From: AP-15 sp963789025
GTDB taxonomy: Bacteria; Pseudomonadota; Alphaproteobacteria; ATCC43930; CGMCC-115725
Length of the DNA stretch: 64,000 nt
NCBI GenBank assembly: GCA_963789025.1
Contig: CAWBIT010000007.1
Coordinates: forward strand, 248,001-312,000
Direction: 5' to 3'
The notes under the pieces were generated by a model. It was not told the origin of the DNA. It saw only the letters and a program-made list of their open reading frames with translations, and ran no database searches. The position numbers were made by a program, and so were the translations under genes. Below, one piece after another: positions 29,124 through 37,938 of the stretch (positions are counted from its first letter, which is position 1; each line of letters begins with the position of its first letter).

Positions 29124-30519
29124 GCTGCTGCGCACATCGAGCTTTCGGCTGACCCTTGCTTACGCTGGGTTGTTTGGCGCCTCGGTGCTCATCCTGTTTG
29201 GGGTAATCTACTGGGCAACGGATATTTACATGACCAGATCGCTCGATGCCGCGATCGACAGCGACTTTACCGAGCTCAAAAACACCGCTGATGCCAGCGG
29301 GCGCGGCCTCTTAGCGGACCAGATCAACGACCGCCTGCGCCAGATGCCGCGCGGCCCGATGCACTATCTGCTACAGGATGGGCACGGCGGAGTCATCGCT
29401 GGGGATTTGCCGGCGTTCAGCCGTGAGGCAGGCCGTTTCGATCTCGTTCCGAACCGCCGCGCTCGGCACGAGCCGGTGGTTCGTGCCCGAGGTGCCTCGC
29501 TGCCGGACGGCGGTTATCTGATGGTCGGTATCGACGCCCATCCTCGTGAGGAAATGAACGAACTGGTCCTCCGGGCGTTCGGCTGGTGCTCCGCGATTAC
29601 ACTCGTGCTCGCCTTCGGCGGCGGGGCAGTGCTGAGCAGCGGGCTCTTGCGGCGCATCGAGACGATCAGCCGAGCGGCGCGGGACATCATGGCAGGCGAC
29701 TTCTCGCGGCGTATCCCGGTTGGCGATGCCGACGATGAATTCGATCATCTGGTGGGAAGTCTGAACGCGATGCTCGACCGCATACAAAGCTCAATGGAGA
29801 GCGTGCGCCAAGTGTCGGATGACATCGCTCACGATTTGCGAACTCCGCTAACCCGGCTGCGCCAGCGCCTTGAACGCGCACAGCGCCGGGCGCAGTCAAC
29901 CACGGAGTGGCAGGCCGCGTCGGTTGACTGCATTACCGAGATGGACGCCATCCTTGACACTTTTGGCGCGCTGCTTCGTATCGCCCAGATGGACAGCGGT
30001 ACCGCCATCTGCCATTTCAGCGAAATCGACCTTTCGGACCTGCTGCACACGATAGTCGAGGTCTACGAGCCGATGGCCGACGAAAAGGGGCAATCCTTCT
30101 CGGCCCAAATTCCGGGTAGCCTCACAGTCTGGGGCGATCGCGAGCTGCTCGCGCAGATGCTCGCAAACATCATCGAAAATGCGATGAAGCACTCGCCGCC
30201 CGGCGCGCGGATTGGGCTCGTGACATGCGCCTCCCCGACCGAAATCAAGGTCGCTGTCATCGATAACGGCCCGGGAATTCCGGCTGGCGAGCGCAGCAAT
30301 GTGTTCAAGCGCTTTTATCGGATTGAGAGCAGCCGCAGCACGCCGGGAAGCGGACTTGGGCTCAGTCTCGTCGAGGCGATCGCCAGATTACATCACGTCA
30401 GTATCGACCTCTCGGATAATGATCCTGGACTGCGGATCACATTGGGTTTTTCGTCACTGGGATCGATTCAGATTGGGAGTAGCGCACCGGCGTCGCTAAT
30501 GCCCCAGTCTGCCGACTGA
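29110..30519 (+). CDS. sensor histidine kinase
   Basis: A 469-residue membrane kinase: TM1 is about residues 16-38 (TLAYAGLFGASVLILFGVIY), a periplasmic sensor loop follows, TM2 is near residues 157-180, then HAMP (DIMAGDFSRRIPVGDADDE), the H-box SDDIAHDLRTPLTRLRQRLE, the N-box ANIIENAMKHSPPGARIGL, G1 VAVIDNGPGIPAG and G2 PGSGLGLSLVEAIARLH. It overlaps the response regulator by 14 bp. The likely signal is the pump substrate, as in CusS/CzcS systems (inference). Confidence 0.94.
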   Translation: MVLPRLLRTSSFRLTLAYAGLFGASVLILFGVIYWATDIYMTRSLDAAIDSDFTELKNTADASGRGLLADQINDRLRQMPRGPMHYLLQDGHGGVIAGDLPAFSREAGRFDLVPNRRARHEPVVRARGASLPDGGYLMVGIDAHPREEMNELVLRAFGWCSAITLVLAFGGGAVLSSGLLRRIETISRAARDIMAGDFSRRIPVGDADDEFDHLVGSLNAMLDRIQSSMESVRQVSDDIAHDLRTPLTRLRQRLERAQRRAQSTTEWQAASVDCITEMDAILDTFGALLRIAQMDSGTAICHFSEIDLSDLLHTIVEVYEPMADEKGQSFSAQIPGSLTVWGDRELLAQMLANIIENAMKHSPPGARIGLVTCASPTEIKVAVIDNGPGIPAGERSNVFKRFYRIESSRSTPGSGLGLSLVEAIARLHHVSIDLSDNDPGLRITLGFSSLGSIQIGSSAPASLMPQSAD

Positions 30520-30584
30520 ATAAGCGATCACAAGAAAATCGATGGCTGGGGGCCCCGCTGGTACGCATGAGGGCACCGGTCCTT

Positions 30585-30979
30585 ATGAAATCTCCGCGCC
30601 CGCGCCCGCCCCCGCTGGAGCAGAGCGTACGCGCCTTCGCCGGTCGCATTGAAGGCACGGTGCGCTCACCGCGTGTTTTGGTATCGTAATGGTGTTCCTT
30701 GAACTCGGCCTCGATCTCACCGCCCGATTTCGCCACTTGGTCGATGAGGCCCCAGATCCGCTCGTGTTGCTCTGCTTCCGGCAGACGCTTGCGGCCGAGC
30801 ACCGCCAGCCGGAAGCAGGCGCCCCCTTGCGGTTTGAGCACCATGACGAACCGCTGCACATCCCCTAATCCTTCGGGCTCGCTCTGCTCGATTCCCGGGC
30901 GATAGGCAAAGAAGATGTCACCCTTCTCGACGATCTCATCCGAGCGATTTTCTTGATGCTTGTGTCGCACCGTGGCCAT
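30585..30979 (-). pseudogene. frameshifted and truncated hypothetical gene
   Basis: From MATVRHKHQENRSDEIV at 30979 the frame reads EKGDIFFAYRPGIEQ, VQRFVMVLKPQGG, FRLAVLGRKRLPEAEQ and YDTKTRGERTVPSMRP, which resembles a conserved hypothetical family found in several phyla. At about 30645 the expected continuation (GEGAYALLQRGRAR) appears in another frame, so a small indel has occurred, and after about 30585 the similarity stops. The function of the family is unknown to me. It lies just inside the accessory zone. Confidence 0.5.
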
Positions 30980-31222
30980 CGGGGCTCCGTCAGCGTATTT
31001 CGCCTCATCGACCGCAACGTGACCACAGATCCGCAAGTTCCGCCGGCGGCGAGCCGGCTACTACCAGTTCTGAGGTCGATGTCCGCGGTGGAATTAGATC
31101 GTCGTTTCTTCGCCGACCAACGACACCGGCTCGACCGGGCCTACAAGACTACCGGCCCTTGAAGGGCGGTATTGCCTTTCGCGTACCCAATCGCCATATG
31201 GTGACGCGAGCGGGGGCGTGCA

Positions 31223-32305
31223 ATGAACGTCCTCGACGAGGCGCTTTGGCAGCTACTACCCAGCCTATCGGGCCTGCCGAGCGATTTGCGATGGCAAAGG
31301 CTTGTGTTGGTAATGCAGGCATACATTGACGATTGTACCGAGCCTCCAGTGTTTCTCCTGGCGGGCTTTCTCGCTCTGGCTGGGGAATTCGCTAAGCTTA
31401 CCGATAAATGGAACAGCGCGCTAGCGAAGCCGCCGAGGCTCGAATATTTCAAGATGAAAGAAGCATTCGCGCGCCAAGGGCAGTTTTTGGGCTGGAGCAT
31501 CCAAGATAGAGATGCACGACTTGCGGATCTAGTGGCGATTATCAAAGAACATGTGATGGTCGGCATATGCGCCGTCGTGCGTCATGACGACTTCAGCGAC
31601 GTATTAAAGGGTAGAATCGGGAAGCCATTAGATAACCCATATTGGCTCATGTACCATTCGATAATCACGCTGACTTTTGAATGGGAAATCGAAAACGGAC
31701 TCGATGAAAAGGTAGATTTCGTTTTTGACGAACAGATGCATCAGAGCGACGAAGTGCAAGCCCATTTCGCTGCGTTCTATGAGCTTGCTCCGCCGCGGGT
31801 CAAAGAGCTTTTTGGGGAGCGTCCAGTTCATCGGAACGATATTAAGGTAAAGCCGCTTCAAGCTGCGGATATGTTGGCATGGCATATTCATCGCCGTTAT
31901 TGCGATAGAGAGAGAGGCGTCGAATTCGATAGCCCCACGATGCGGGTGCTCGATTCGATACGGCTATTTGAGAACGTTTGGCCAAAGGAACGCTTACAGG
32001 CCCTCGTGGTCAATTACGAGGAGAACAATCGAAAGAGCGGTATGTGGTCGCTCTATGAAAATCAGAGAGCAGAACAGCGGCTTCCAGAATCACTTACGCG
32101 CAATAATCTGCGGATGATAGCGCAGGCAAAACCTAGCTCCACTGTCATCCTCTCGCCCTTCCCGGCCAAAGCAACGAGACGATTTCGTCTGGTCGATAAC
32201 TGTCCCCGTTCTCGCACACCTCATTTACACAGACGATACGGAAATGAGTGCCTTGCGGCGAACTCAGCTTCTGGTTTGGGCGCTGACTTGGAATCTCCGC
32301 AATAG
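31223..32305 (+). CDS. DUF3800 domain-containing passenger protein
   Basis: 360 residues, base composition visibly more AT-rich than the chromosome. The DUF3800 pattern is present: QAYIDDCTEPPVFLLAGFLA (the acidic strand of an RNase H-like fold), later LEYFKMKEAFARQG, VDFVFDEQMHQ and IKVKPLQAADMLAWHIHRR. Members are often encoded in mobile elements or beside phage-defence genes; biochemical activity is not established. The last 50 residues overlap an opposite-strand gene and look unlike the family, so the natural end may have been lost. Lies within the IS1595 element just after its left end. Confidence 0.7.
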   Translation: MNVLDEALWQLLPSLSGLPSDLRWQRLVLVMQAYIDDCTEPPVFLLAGFLALAGEFAKLTDKWNSALAKPPRLEYFKMKEAFARQGQFLGWSIQDRDARLADLVAIIKEHVMVGICAVVRHDDFSDVLKGRIGKPLDNPYWLMYHSIITLTFEWEIENGLDEKVDFVFDEQMHQSDEVQAHFAAFYELAPPRVKELFGERPVHRNDIKVKPLQAADMLAWHIHRRYCDRERGVEFDSPTMRVLDSIRLFENVWPKERLQALVVNYEENNRKSGMWSLYENQRAEQRLPESLTRNNLRMIAQAKPSSTVILSPFPAKATRRFRLVDNCPRSRTPHLHRRYGNECLAANSASGLGADLESPQ

Positions 32306-32414
32306 GAATGGGGCATTCGCAAAAATGACACCTTACGGCGTAATACCAATGACCTGGCTTCAGCGCGAAATACAGCCGCCGCTCAACGGCATCCCCATAA
32401 ATGTCGCGGATCAC
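32145..32414 (-). CDS. small cysteine-rich passenger protein
   Basis: 89 residues. Four-plus cysteines are arranged as CHFCECP then CVNEVC, which suggests a zinc ribbon; the segment YYAVRCHFCECPIPIAEIPS is the clearest part. It overlaps the next gene upstream (32411) by 4 bp, so the two are translationally coupled, and overlaps the 3' end of the DUF3800 gene on the other strand. I do not recognise a named family. Cargo of the IS1595 element. Confidence 0.55.
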   Translation of the reverse strand: MIRDIYGDAVERRLYFALKPGHWYYAVRCHFCECPIPIAEIPSQRPNQKLSSPQGTHFRIVCVNEVCENGDSYRPDEIVSLLWPGRARG

Positions 32415-32596
32415 TTTTTCGATGATGGCCTTCGGGGTGGAGCAATCCTATCGAAAGCACGCTCAAACGCCTCGCCGGATTCGTCAACGCCAGCCTTGCG
32501 CGCGGCTTCAACGAAACGTTCGAACTGCTCTGGATTGTCCGGCTTGCGTTTGCGCGGTGTCTTTGGCTCTGACCGCTTCGGTGGCTTGGCTTTCAT
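32411..32596 (-). CDS. small basic passenger protein
   Basis: 61 residues starting MKAKPPKRSEPKTPRKRK, then PEQFERFVEAARKAGVDES and EAFERAFDRIAPPRRPSSKK. Small proteins of this pattern occur in alphaproteobacteria; a role is not known. The basic N-terminus plus a short amphipathic helix could bind nucleic acid or a partner. It overlaps the downstream cysteine-rich gene by 4 bp, so the pair forms a two-gene unit carried by the IS1595 element. Confidence 0.6.
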   Translation of the reverse strand: MKAKPPKRSEPKTPRKRKPDNPEQFERFVEAARKAGVDESGEAFERAFDRIAPPRRPSSKK

Positions 32597-32680
32597 GCCT
32601 CATTATCTGGCTCTCCGATGAACGGTAGCAAGAGCTGTATTGGCTCACGGTATGGGGGAGATCCGTCAGGCCAGAGAAGC

Positions 32681-33664
32681 TCAGGCGGGGTCGGCTTCTG
32701 GGGCTTGGCGGTTAACTGTTCGATAGGTCAACCGCTTGCCGACCGCGCCGCGAACTGCGCGTTCGGTGCGCTCAACATCGTCAACGCCGAGCGCGATCCG
32801 ATTGCTGTATCGGAAATCGAATTCGGCGAGGTAGCGGTGAAGGTGCGCCTCCGAGACGTGGAAATAGCAGCCGTAGATGCCGCGCTTCAGGATCGAGAAA
32901 TAGCCCTCCGCGTTGTTGACGTGCGCCTTGATGCCGTCCGCGAGTTTGCGCGCCCATTCTTCTTCGCCGTGGTTCACGGCGTCATGACCCGCGAAGCGCT
33001 GCCCGATGCGGCGATAGGAATGGAGTTCGTCAGTCATCAATCGGCTTTTGGTGTCAACGCCGCCGAAGACCACGCTGCGGAGAGTTGCTGCAGTGACGTT
33101 CTCGACCTTGTGGGAGCGCGCCCGACCGCCACGCTCAATGAGGGTGACAACCGGCACGCGATCGCCGCCAGTGCGTCGCCGCCAGCCGTGCTCGGGATGC
33201 AGGAACCAAGTGGGGCCGCCTTTCTTGTAGACGGTATAGGTCTCGTCCAATTCGACGATCTTGCCTTCGCCGCCGAGCGGGCCGGAACTGCTCTCGTCCA
33301 TCGCCAATCGAATGCGATGGCTCAGGTGCCAAGCGGTGCGGAGCGTGACGCCGAGAATACGGTGCAATTGATTGGTGCTGATGCCTTTCTTGCTGTCGCA
33401 CATCAGGACGATCGCCTGAAGCCACATGTGCATCGGAACATGGCTGGCCTCGAAGATGGTCCCGATCTTGACCGTGAACGGCTTGCGGCAGGCGTAGCAC
33501 TTGTAGACGCCGATCCGGGTGCTTTTGCCGTTCAGCTTGCCGCTGTTGCCGACAACGCCGCAATGCGGACAGACACGCCCGTTCCGCCAGATCCTCGCCT
33601 CGACGTAAGCGTAGGCGGCTGCTTCGTTCCGAAGGTGCGGCTCGTCAAAGATCGAATGAGGCAT
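32681..33664 (-). CDS. IS1595-family transposase (ISXO2-like DDE)
   Basis: A 327-residue transposase: zinc ribbon RVCPHCGVVGNSGK with YKCYACRKPFTVKIGTIFEA, a first Asp in KIVELDETYTVYKK, a second Asp in RLMTDELHSYRRIG, and a third acidic/Asn motif in AHVNNAEGYFSILKRGIYGC then RYLAEFDFRYSNR. The length is normal and the frame is intact, so it may be active. It is the only transposase in the 31156-33737 element. Confidence 0.9.
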   Translation of the reverse strand: MPHSIFDEPHLRNEAAAYAYVEARIWRNGRVCPHCGVVGNSGKLNGKSTRIGVYKCYACRKPFTVKIGTIFEASHVPMHMWLQAIVLMCDSKKGISTNQLHRILGVTLRTAWHLSHRIRLAMDESSSGPLGGEGKIVELDETYTVYKKGGPTWFLHPEHGWRRRTGGDRVPVVTLIERGGRARSHKVENVTAATLRSVVFGGVDTKSRLMTDELHSYRRIGQRFAGHDAVNHGEEEWARKLADGIKAHVNNAEGYFSILKRGIYGCYFHVSEAHLHRYLAEFDFRYSNRIALGVDDVERTERAVRGAVGKRLTYRTVNRQAPEADPA

Positions 33665-33740
33665 CGTCTATCTCCTTGCACGGAAATATATAATGCCTGA
33701 TTTGGGTACGTCAAGGATAATACAGCCCCTTGAAGGGAAC

Positions 33741-34060
33741 ATATCATGAACCAATATGGTGACCTCGTTCCCAATGGAGCCCCGTTGATGCCGAAAATCG
33801 TTGCCGATCCGCCTTCGCCCTCCGGTTATCACCTGTTTCCCGCGCCCGGATCCCAGGAACTTCAACCGCTTGGTCGTGATCCTTGTTGGCCTCGCGCGCG
33901 CCACCCGCGCGGGCCAGCGTTCGAGGGGGTCAGTCGGGCAAACCCGGCAGTTAAGCCCCCGCAACCGTTGCGTGAATTTCGCTGCTGACTTGCTGCAGAT
34001 TGCACAAACGGTAGAAGGTCACTCAATTTGACATTGCGACTGGGCGGCCAGCCCGCCGAG
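33741..34060. other. gap without a recognised gene
   Basis: About 320 bp between the IS1595 right end and the rpoD fragment. A short open frame on the plus strand (33746-33988) has no recognisable family, and I see no promoter, hairpin or conserved motif. Probably remnant DNA. Confidence 0.6.
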
Positions 34061-34468
<408 letters not shown>

Positions 34469-35009
34469 GCCTAACTTCGCCGCTTCGACCCAGCGTTCCG
34501 CGATTTTCGCCGGGCAAGTCATTGAACGGTAAGGAGCGCCGCGGGTCAAAACGCCGGATATCGGCTGTAGTGCCGACCAAGTCTATTCTCCGGGCCGCCA
34601 AGGTGCCGATAATCGGCGGCCATCATGTTCTTGCGCTGCAAAGTTCGCCGGAAGGATGGCAAGCAACACCGCTACTGGAGGGTTGTCGAGAACACGCGGA
34701 CCGCCAGGGGGCGCGTGGTGCAGCGGCACGTGCTGTACCTGGGTGAGATCAACGACACGCAGGAATTGGCGTGGCGGCGGTCGATCGAGGTGCTCGAGGA
34801 AGGCGCCACGCAATCGCGGACGCTATCGTTGTTTCCGGAAGACCGCGGCGCCGGAGTGCTGGCGGACGCCTCGATCGTCCACGTCAAGCTGTCGCAGTTG
34901 CAATTGCGTCGGCCGCGGCAGTGGGGCGCGTGCCGGCTGACGTTGATGCTGTGGCGCGAGCTGCAGCTGGATCAGTTCTGGTCGAAGCGGCTGGGATCGA
35001 GCCGCAAAG

Positions 35010-35032
35010 AGCCTGCCCTCGCGAAAGCGGGG
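35010..35032 (+). repeat. 23-nt hairpin insertion, copy a
   Basis: AGCCTG then stem CCCTCGC, loop GAAA, stem GCGGGG; removal leaves CGCAAAG|GAACGC (RKGTH) in frame with the transposase. Confidence 0.85.
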
Positions 35033-35303
35033 GAACGCACTGGGATCAGGTTCTGTTCGTGCTGGTTGCCTATCGCTTGCTGGCGCCGGGCAGCGAATGG
35101 CGGCTGCACCGCGAGTGGTTTCGGCGCAGTGCCTTGGCCGATCTGCTGGGCGAGGACGCAGGGCTGGCCGAGATCCCCAAGCTGTACCGCTGTCACGACC
35201 GGTTGCTGGTGCACAAGCAGGCGGTCTTTGATCACTTGACGGGACGGTGGCGAGACCTGTTCAACATCAGCTACGACGTGCTGCTCTACGACCTGACGAG
35301 CAC

Positions 35304-35326
35304 CCCGGCCTTCGCCGGGGCAGGCT
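35304..35326 (-). repeat. 23-nt hairpin insertion, copy b
   Basis: Reverse orientation; stem CCCCGGC with loop GAAG. Removal rejoins AGCACC and TATTTC (LTSTYFE). Confidence 0.85.
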
Positions 35327-35711
35327 CTATTTCGAGGCGGATCCGCGGTTTCCGGAAGGCGACAAGCGGCGCTTCGGGTACTCGCGCGATCACCGGCCGG
35401 ATTGTGTGCAGATCGTCATTGCCTTGGTGGTGACCCCCGAAGGCCGGCCGCTGGCCTATGAGGTTCTTCCCGGCAACCCCGCGGACAAGACGACCCTGCG
35501 GGGGTTTCTCGAGCGCATCGAGCGGCAATACGGTAAGGCGCGCCGGGTCTGGCTGATGGATCGCGGCGTGCCGACCGAGGAAGTGCTCGCCGAGATGCGC
35601 GCGGCCGACCCGCCAGTGCATTATCTGGTGGGCCCGCCGAAGGGTCGCTTGACGCGTTTGGAAAAGCATCTGGTCGCTAAGCCATGGCAAGAGGCGCGAC
35701 CCGGCGTCCAG

Positions 35712-35734
35712 AGCCTGCCCCGGCGAAGGCCGGG
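35712..35734 (+). repeat. 23-nt hairpin insertion, copy c
   Basis: AGCCTG plus CCCCGGC stem, loop GAAG. Removal leaves GTCCAG|GTCAAG (VQVK). Confidence 0.85.
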
Positions 35735-35800
35735 GTCAAGCTGTTGGCGCAAGAGGGCGAGCTCTACGTCTTGGCCCAGAGCCGCGACCGTGTTGCCAAG

Positions 35801-35823
35801 AGCCTGCCCCGGCGGAGGCCGGG
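35801..35823 (+). repeat. 23-nt hairpin insertion, copy d
   Basis: AGCCTG plus CCCCGGC stem, loop GGAG. Removal leaves GCCAAG|GAGCGG (AKER). Confidence 0.85.
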
Positions 35824-36568
35824 GAGCGGGCGATACGGCGGCGCCAGTTGAAGCGGCTGTGGGCCCGGCTCAAGCAACTCTCGACGATGCCGCTGTCCCG
35901 CGAGGAGCTGCTGATGAAACTCGGCGCCGCGCGCGAGCCGTCCCGCACCGCCTGGCGCCTGGTCACGATCGAGATCGCCGCAGACAGCGCCACGTTCAGC
36001 TATCGGCTCGATCGCGCCAAACTGCGGCAGACACGATCGCGCGAAGGTCGCTATCTGTTGCGTACCAATCTCGTCGAGGAAGACCCCGCCAAGCTGTGGA
36101 GCCATTACCTTCTGCTGGTCGCGGTCGAGGAGGCGTTCAAGAACCTCAAAGGCGACCTCGCGATCCGGCCGGTCTTTCACCAGCTCCAGGCACGCGTCGA
36201 GGCGCACGTCTTCATCGCCTTCCTGGCCTATTGGCCTGCACGTCACGCTGGCGCGGCGCCTGCATGCGCTGGCGAAGGGGCTGACGCCGCGCAGCGTCCT
36301 GGAGAAGTTTGCCGCTATGCAGATGATCGACGTGCACCTGCCGATCACCGACGGTCGCGAGCTGCTGCTCACCCGCTATACCGAGCCCGAACCGGAGCTC
36401 AGCCTCTTGCTGACAAAACTCAAACTGGAGCGGCCCGCTCAACCGCCCCCCAAGATCACCGCCGAGCCCGTGCCGCCGATCCCGCTGTAGTGCCGACCTT
36501 CGGGGGTCGGCTCCAGCGATCTCAGATACTTAGGTCCTTAAAAGTGCTCGAATCGGCGAAGTCGGGCT

Positions 36569-37655
36569 AAAGGAGGAGCTCGACGCCCGCAGCATCAAGA
36601 GCAAATCTTGGACGAGCGCTTCCGGTCGCCCGATTGGCGGCAAGCCATTTTCGCGCGGCGCGATCTACCTGATGCTGCGGAACCGTACCTATCTCTGCGA
36701 GATCGTTCATAAGGGGCAATCCCATCCCGGCGATCACGCGCCGATCATCGATCAGCCGCTGTGGGATGCAGCTCAGTCTCGGCTCGCCGACAATACCGCC
36801 GAACGCAGCTCCGGCACGCGAAGTCGGCAGCCAAGCCTGCTCGCGGGGATCTTGTTCGATCCCGACGGCAACCGCATGACCCCGACCCACGCCGTCGAGA
36901 GTGCCACACGCTACCGCTACTATGTCTTCCACTCATTGATCACCAAGGATCAGAGCGAGCTGTCCCCCGGGCTGCGCCTTCCAGCCGCCGAGATCGAGCA
37001 AGTGGTTACGACCCGGTGTGCAAGTGGCTTCTCGACCCCGGCAGCATCTACACGGCAACACGGTTTCTCGATGCGTCAGCGCAGCGCCGGCTCATTGCGC
37101 GAGCCGCGAAATCGGCAAGAGCTGGCCCGAGTTGCCACGACCACGCCAGCGCGCCGCCGTTACGGCGCTCATCGAGCGCATCGACGTCGGAAGCGACCAA
37201 ATCGACATGCATATCCGCCCGAGATGGTTTGGCGCGTTCCTCGATGGGGCCTCGACACTATTGCCGAGCGCGACGGATTATGAAATCCAGATCCTGTCCG
37301 TGCCGATACGGCTTCGCTGCTCCGGGCGGGAGATCAGGATGGTGATCGACAGCAACGATCCGTGTGCCATAGCCAGACCCACGCGCGGCTGATCAAGCTG
37401 CTGATGAGGGCGCATCGTTTCAACGCCGCCCTCGTCGGCAGCCCCGGCGCTCCCTTTGCGGCACTGGCCAAGCAGGAAGGCGTGAGCCGGTCGTATTTCA
37501 CGCGGCTGATCCGCCTCAGCTATCTCGCCCCCGACATCACGCAAGCCGTCCTCGACGGCCGTCAGCCACCCCATCTCACGGCTGACAAGCTGCTCGCCCA
37601 CTCGCGTCTGCCGCTAGCCTGGCACGAGCAGCGGATGCTGCTCGGCTTTGCTTGA
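36569..37655 (+). pseudogene. decayed large serine recombinase (C-terminal part)
   Basis: The segment 36569-36960 reads LKEELDARSIKSKSW then PFSRGAIYLMLRNRTYLCEI, the Recombinase domain of large serine recombinases, and LLAGILFDPDGNRMTPTHAV (zinc-ribbon-type core). The frame then shifts more than once, and 37360-37655 gives HARLIKLLMRAHRFNAALVG, EGVSRSYFTRLIRLSYLAPD and LPLAWHEQRMLLGFA, the family C-terminus. The catalytic serine domain is missing, cut off at the IS1634 right side. It cannot be active now but shows that an integrated island once used a serine recombinase. Confidence 0.8.
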
Positions 37656-37880
37656 TTTGCGGCCAGCGGCAGCTTCGCCGGGGAAAAGAACCAGGAATAC
37701 CCCGGACTACATCAGCGACACTGCGGTACTGGAATATCGCCCGACAGAGATAACAGCGCCGGTTTGCGCACTTTCGACAGTACTTCGTGTCTCTGCCGAC
37801 CTCAGCCAATGCACACCCGCGCGGAAACCGCGGGCTTTTCGACCTGTAACGGCCGAGTTTGGGCCAGACCCAGACTGTCT

Positions 37881-37917
37881 GCTGGAGGGAGATGGATTCG
37901 AACTTTCGGTTCCGCGC
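37881..37917 (-). other. tRNA-like 3'-end fragment, possible attachment site
   Basis: Minus strand ends GTTCGAATCCATCTCCCTCC followed by AGC, resembling a T loop and acceptor 3' strand of a serine-type tRNA, without a 5' half. It lies directly after the serine recombinase remnant and is 33/37 identical to 48647-48683, on the same strand. Confidence 0.45.
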
Positions 37918-37938
37918 CGCAGCAAGCTCTGGCGGGCT

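Larger units (their letters stand above)
31156..33737. mobile_element. IS1595-family transposon with passenger genes
   Basis: Imperfect terminal inverted repeats bound this block. The left end, near 31164, reads GGGCGGTATT... with CGTACCCAA inside; the right end on the other strand reads GGGCTGTATT...CGTACCCAA, with about 9 of 10 outer and 9 of 9 inner positions equal. CCCTTGAAGGG occurs directly at 31156-31166 and again at 33727-33737, consistent with an 8-bp target duplication plus end bases. Inside are a DUF3800 gene, two small overlapping genes and the IS1595 transposase. Exact ends are uncertain because the flanking motif is itself palindromic. Confidence 0.75.
34625..36490 (+). pseudogene. 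IS1634-family transposase broken by four hairpin insertions
   Basis: Starts MFLRCKVRRKDGKQHRYWRV and ends EPVPPIPL. The coding parts are in different frames because a 23-nt hairpin is inserted at 35010, 35304, 35712 and 35801. Removing each insert restores conserved text: RKGTHWDQV, LTSTYFEADPRF, GVQVKLLAQEGEL and VAKERAIRRRQLK. An extra base at about 36233 gives one more frameshift before TLARRLHALAKG. The DDE residues lie in YDLTSTYFE and WLMDRGVPTEEVL. A direct repeat CTGTAGTGCCGAC at 34565 and 36485 may mark the element ends. A near-identical 5' copy lies at 52907. Confidence 0.88.

Noticed and set aside
31156..33737. DUF3800 with small genes as a proven antiphage system
   Set aside because: No second effector or known defence module can be recognised; reported only as cargo worth testing.
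33746..33988. Open frame between the IS1595 element and the rpoD fragment
   Set aside because: No recognisable family and mostly Pro/Arg-rich text; not supported as a gene.
34565..36497. CTGTAGTGCCGAC direct repeat as target duplication of IS1634
   Set aside because: Thirteen bases is longer than usual for this family and the right copy overlaps the stop codon, so it could be element sequence.
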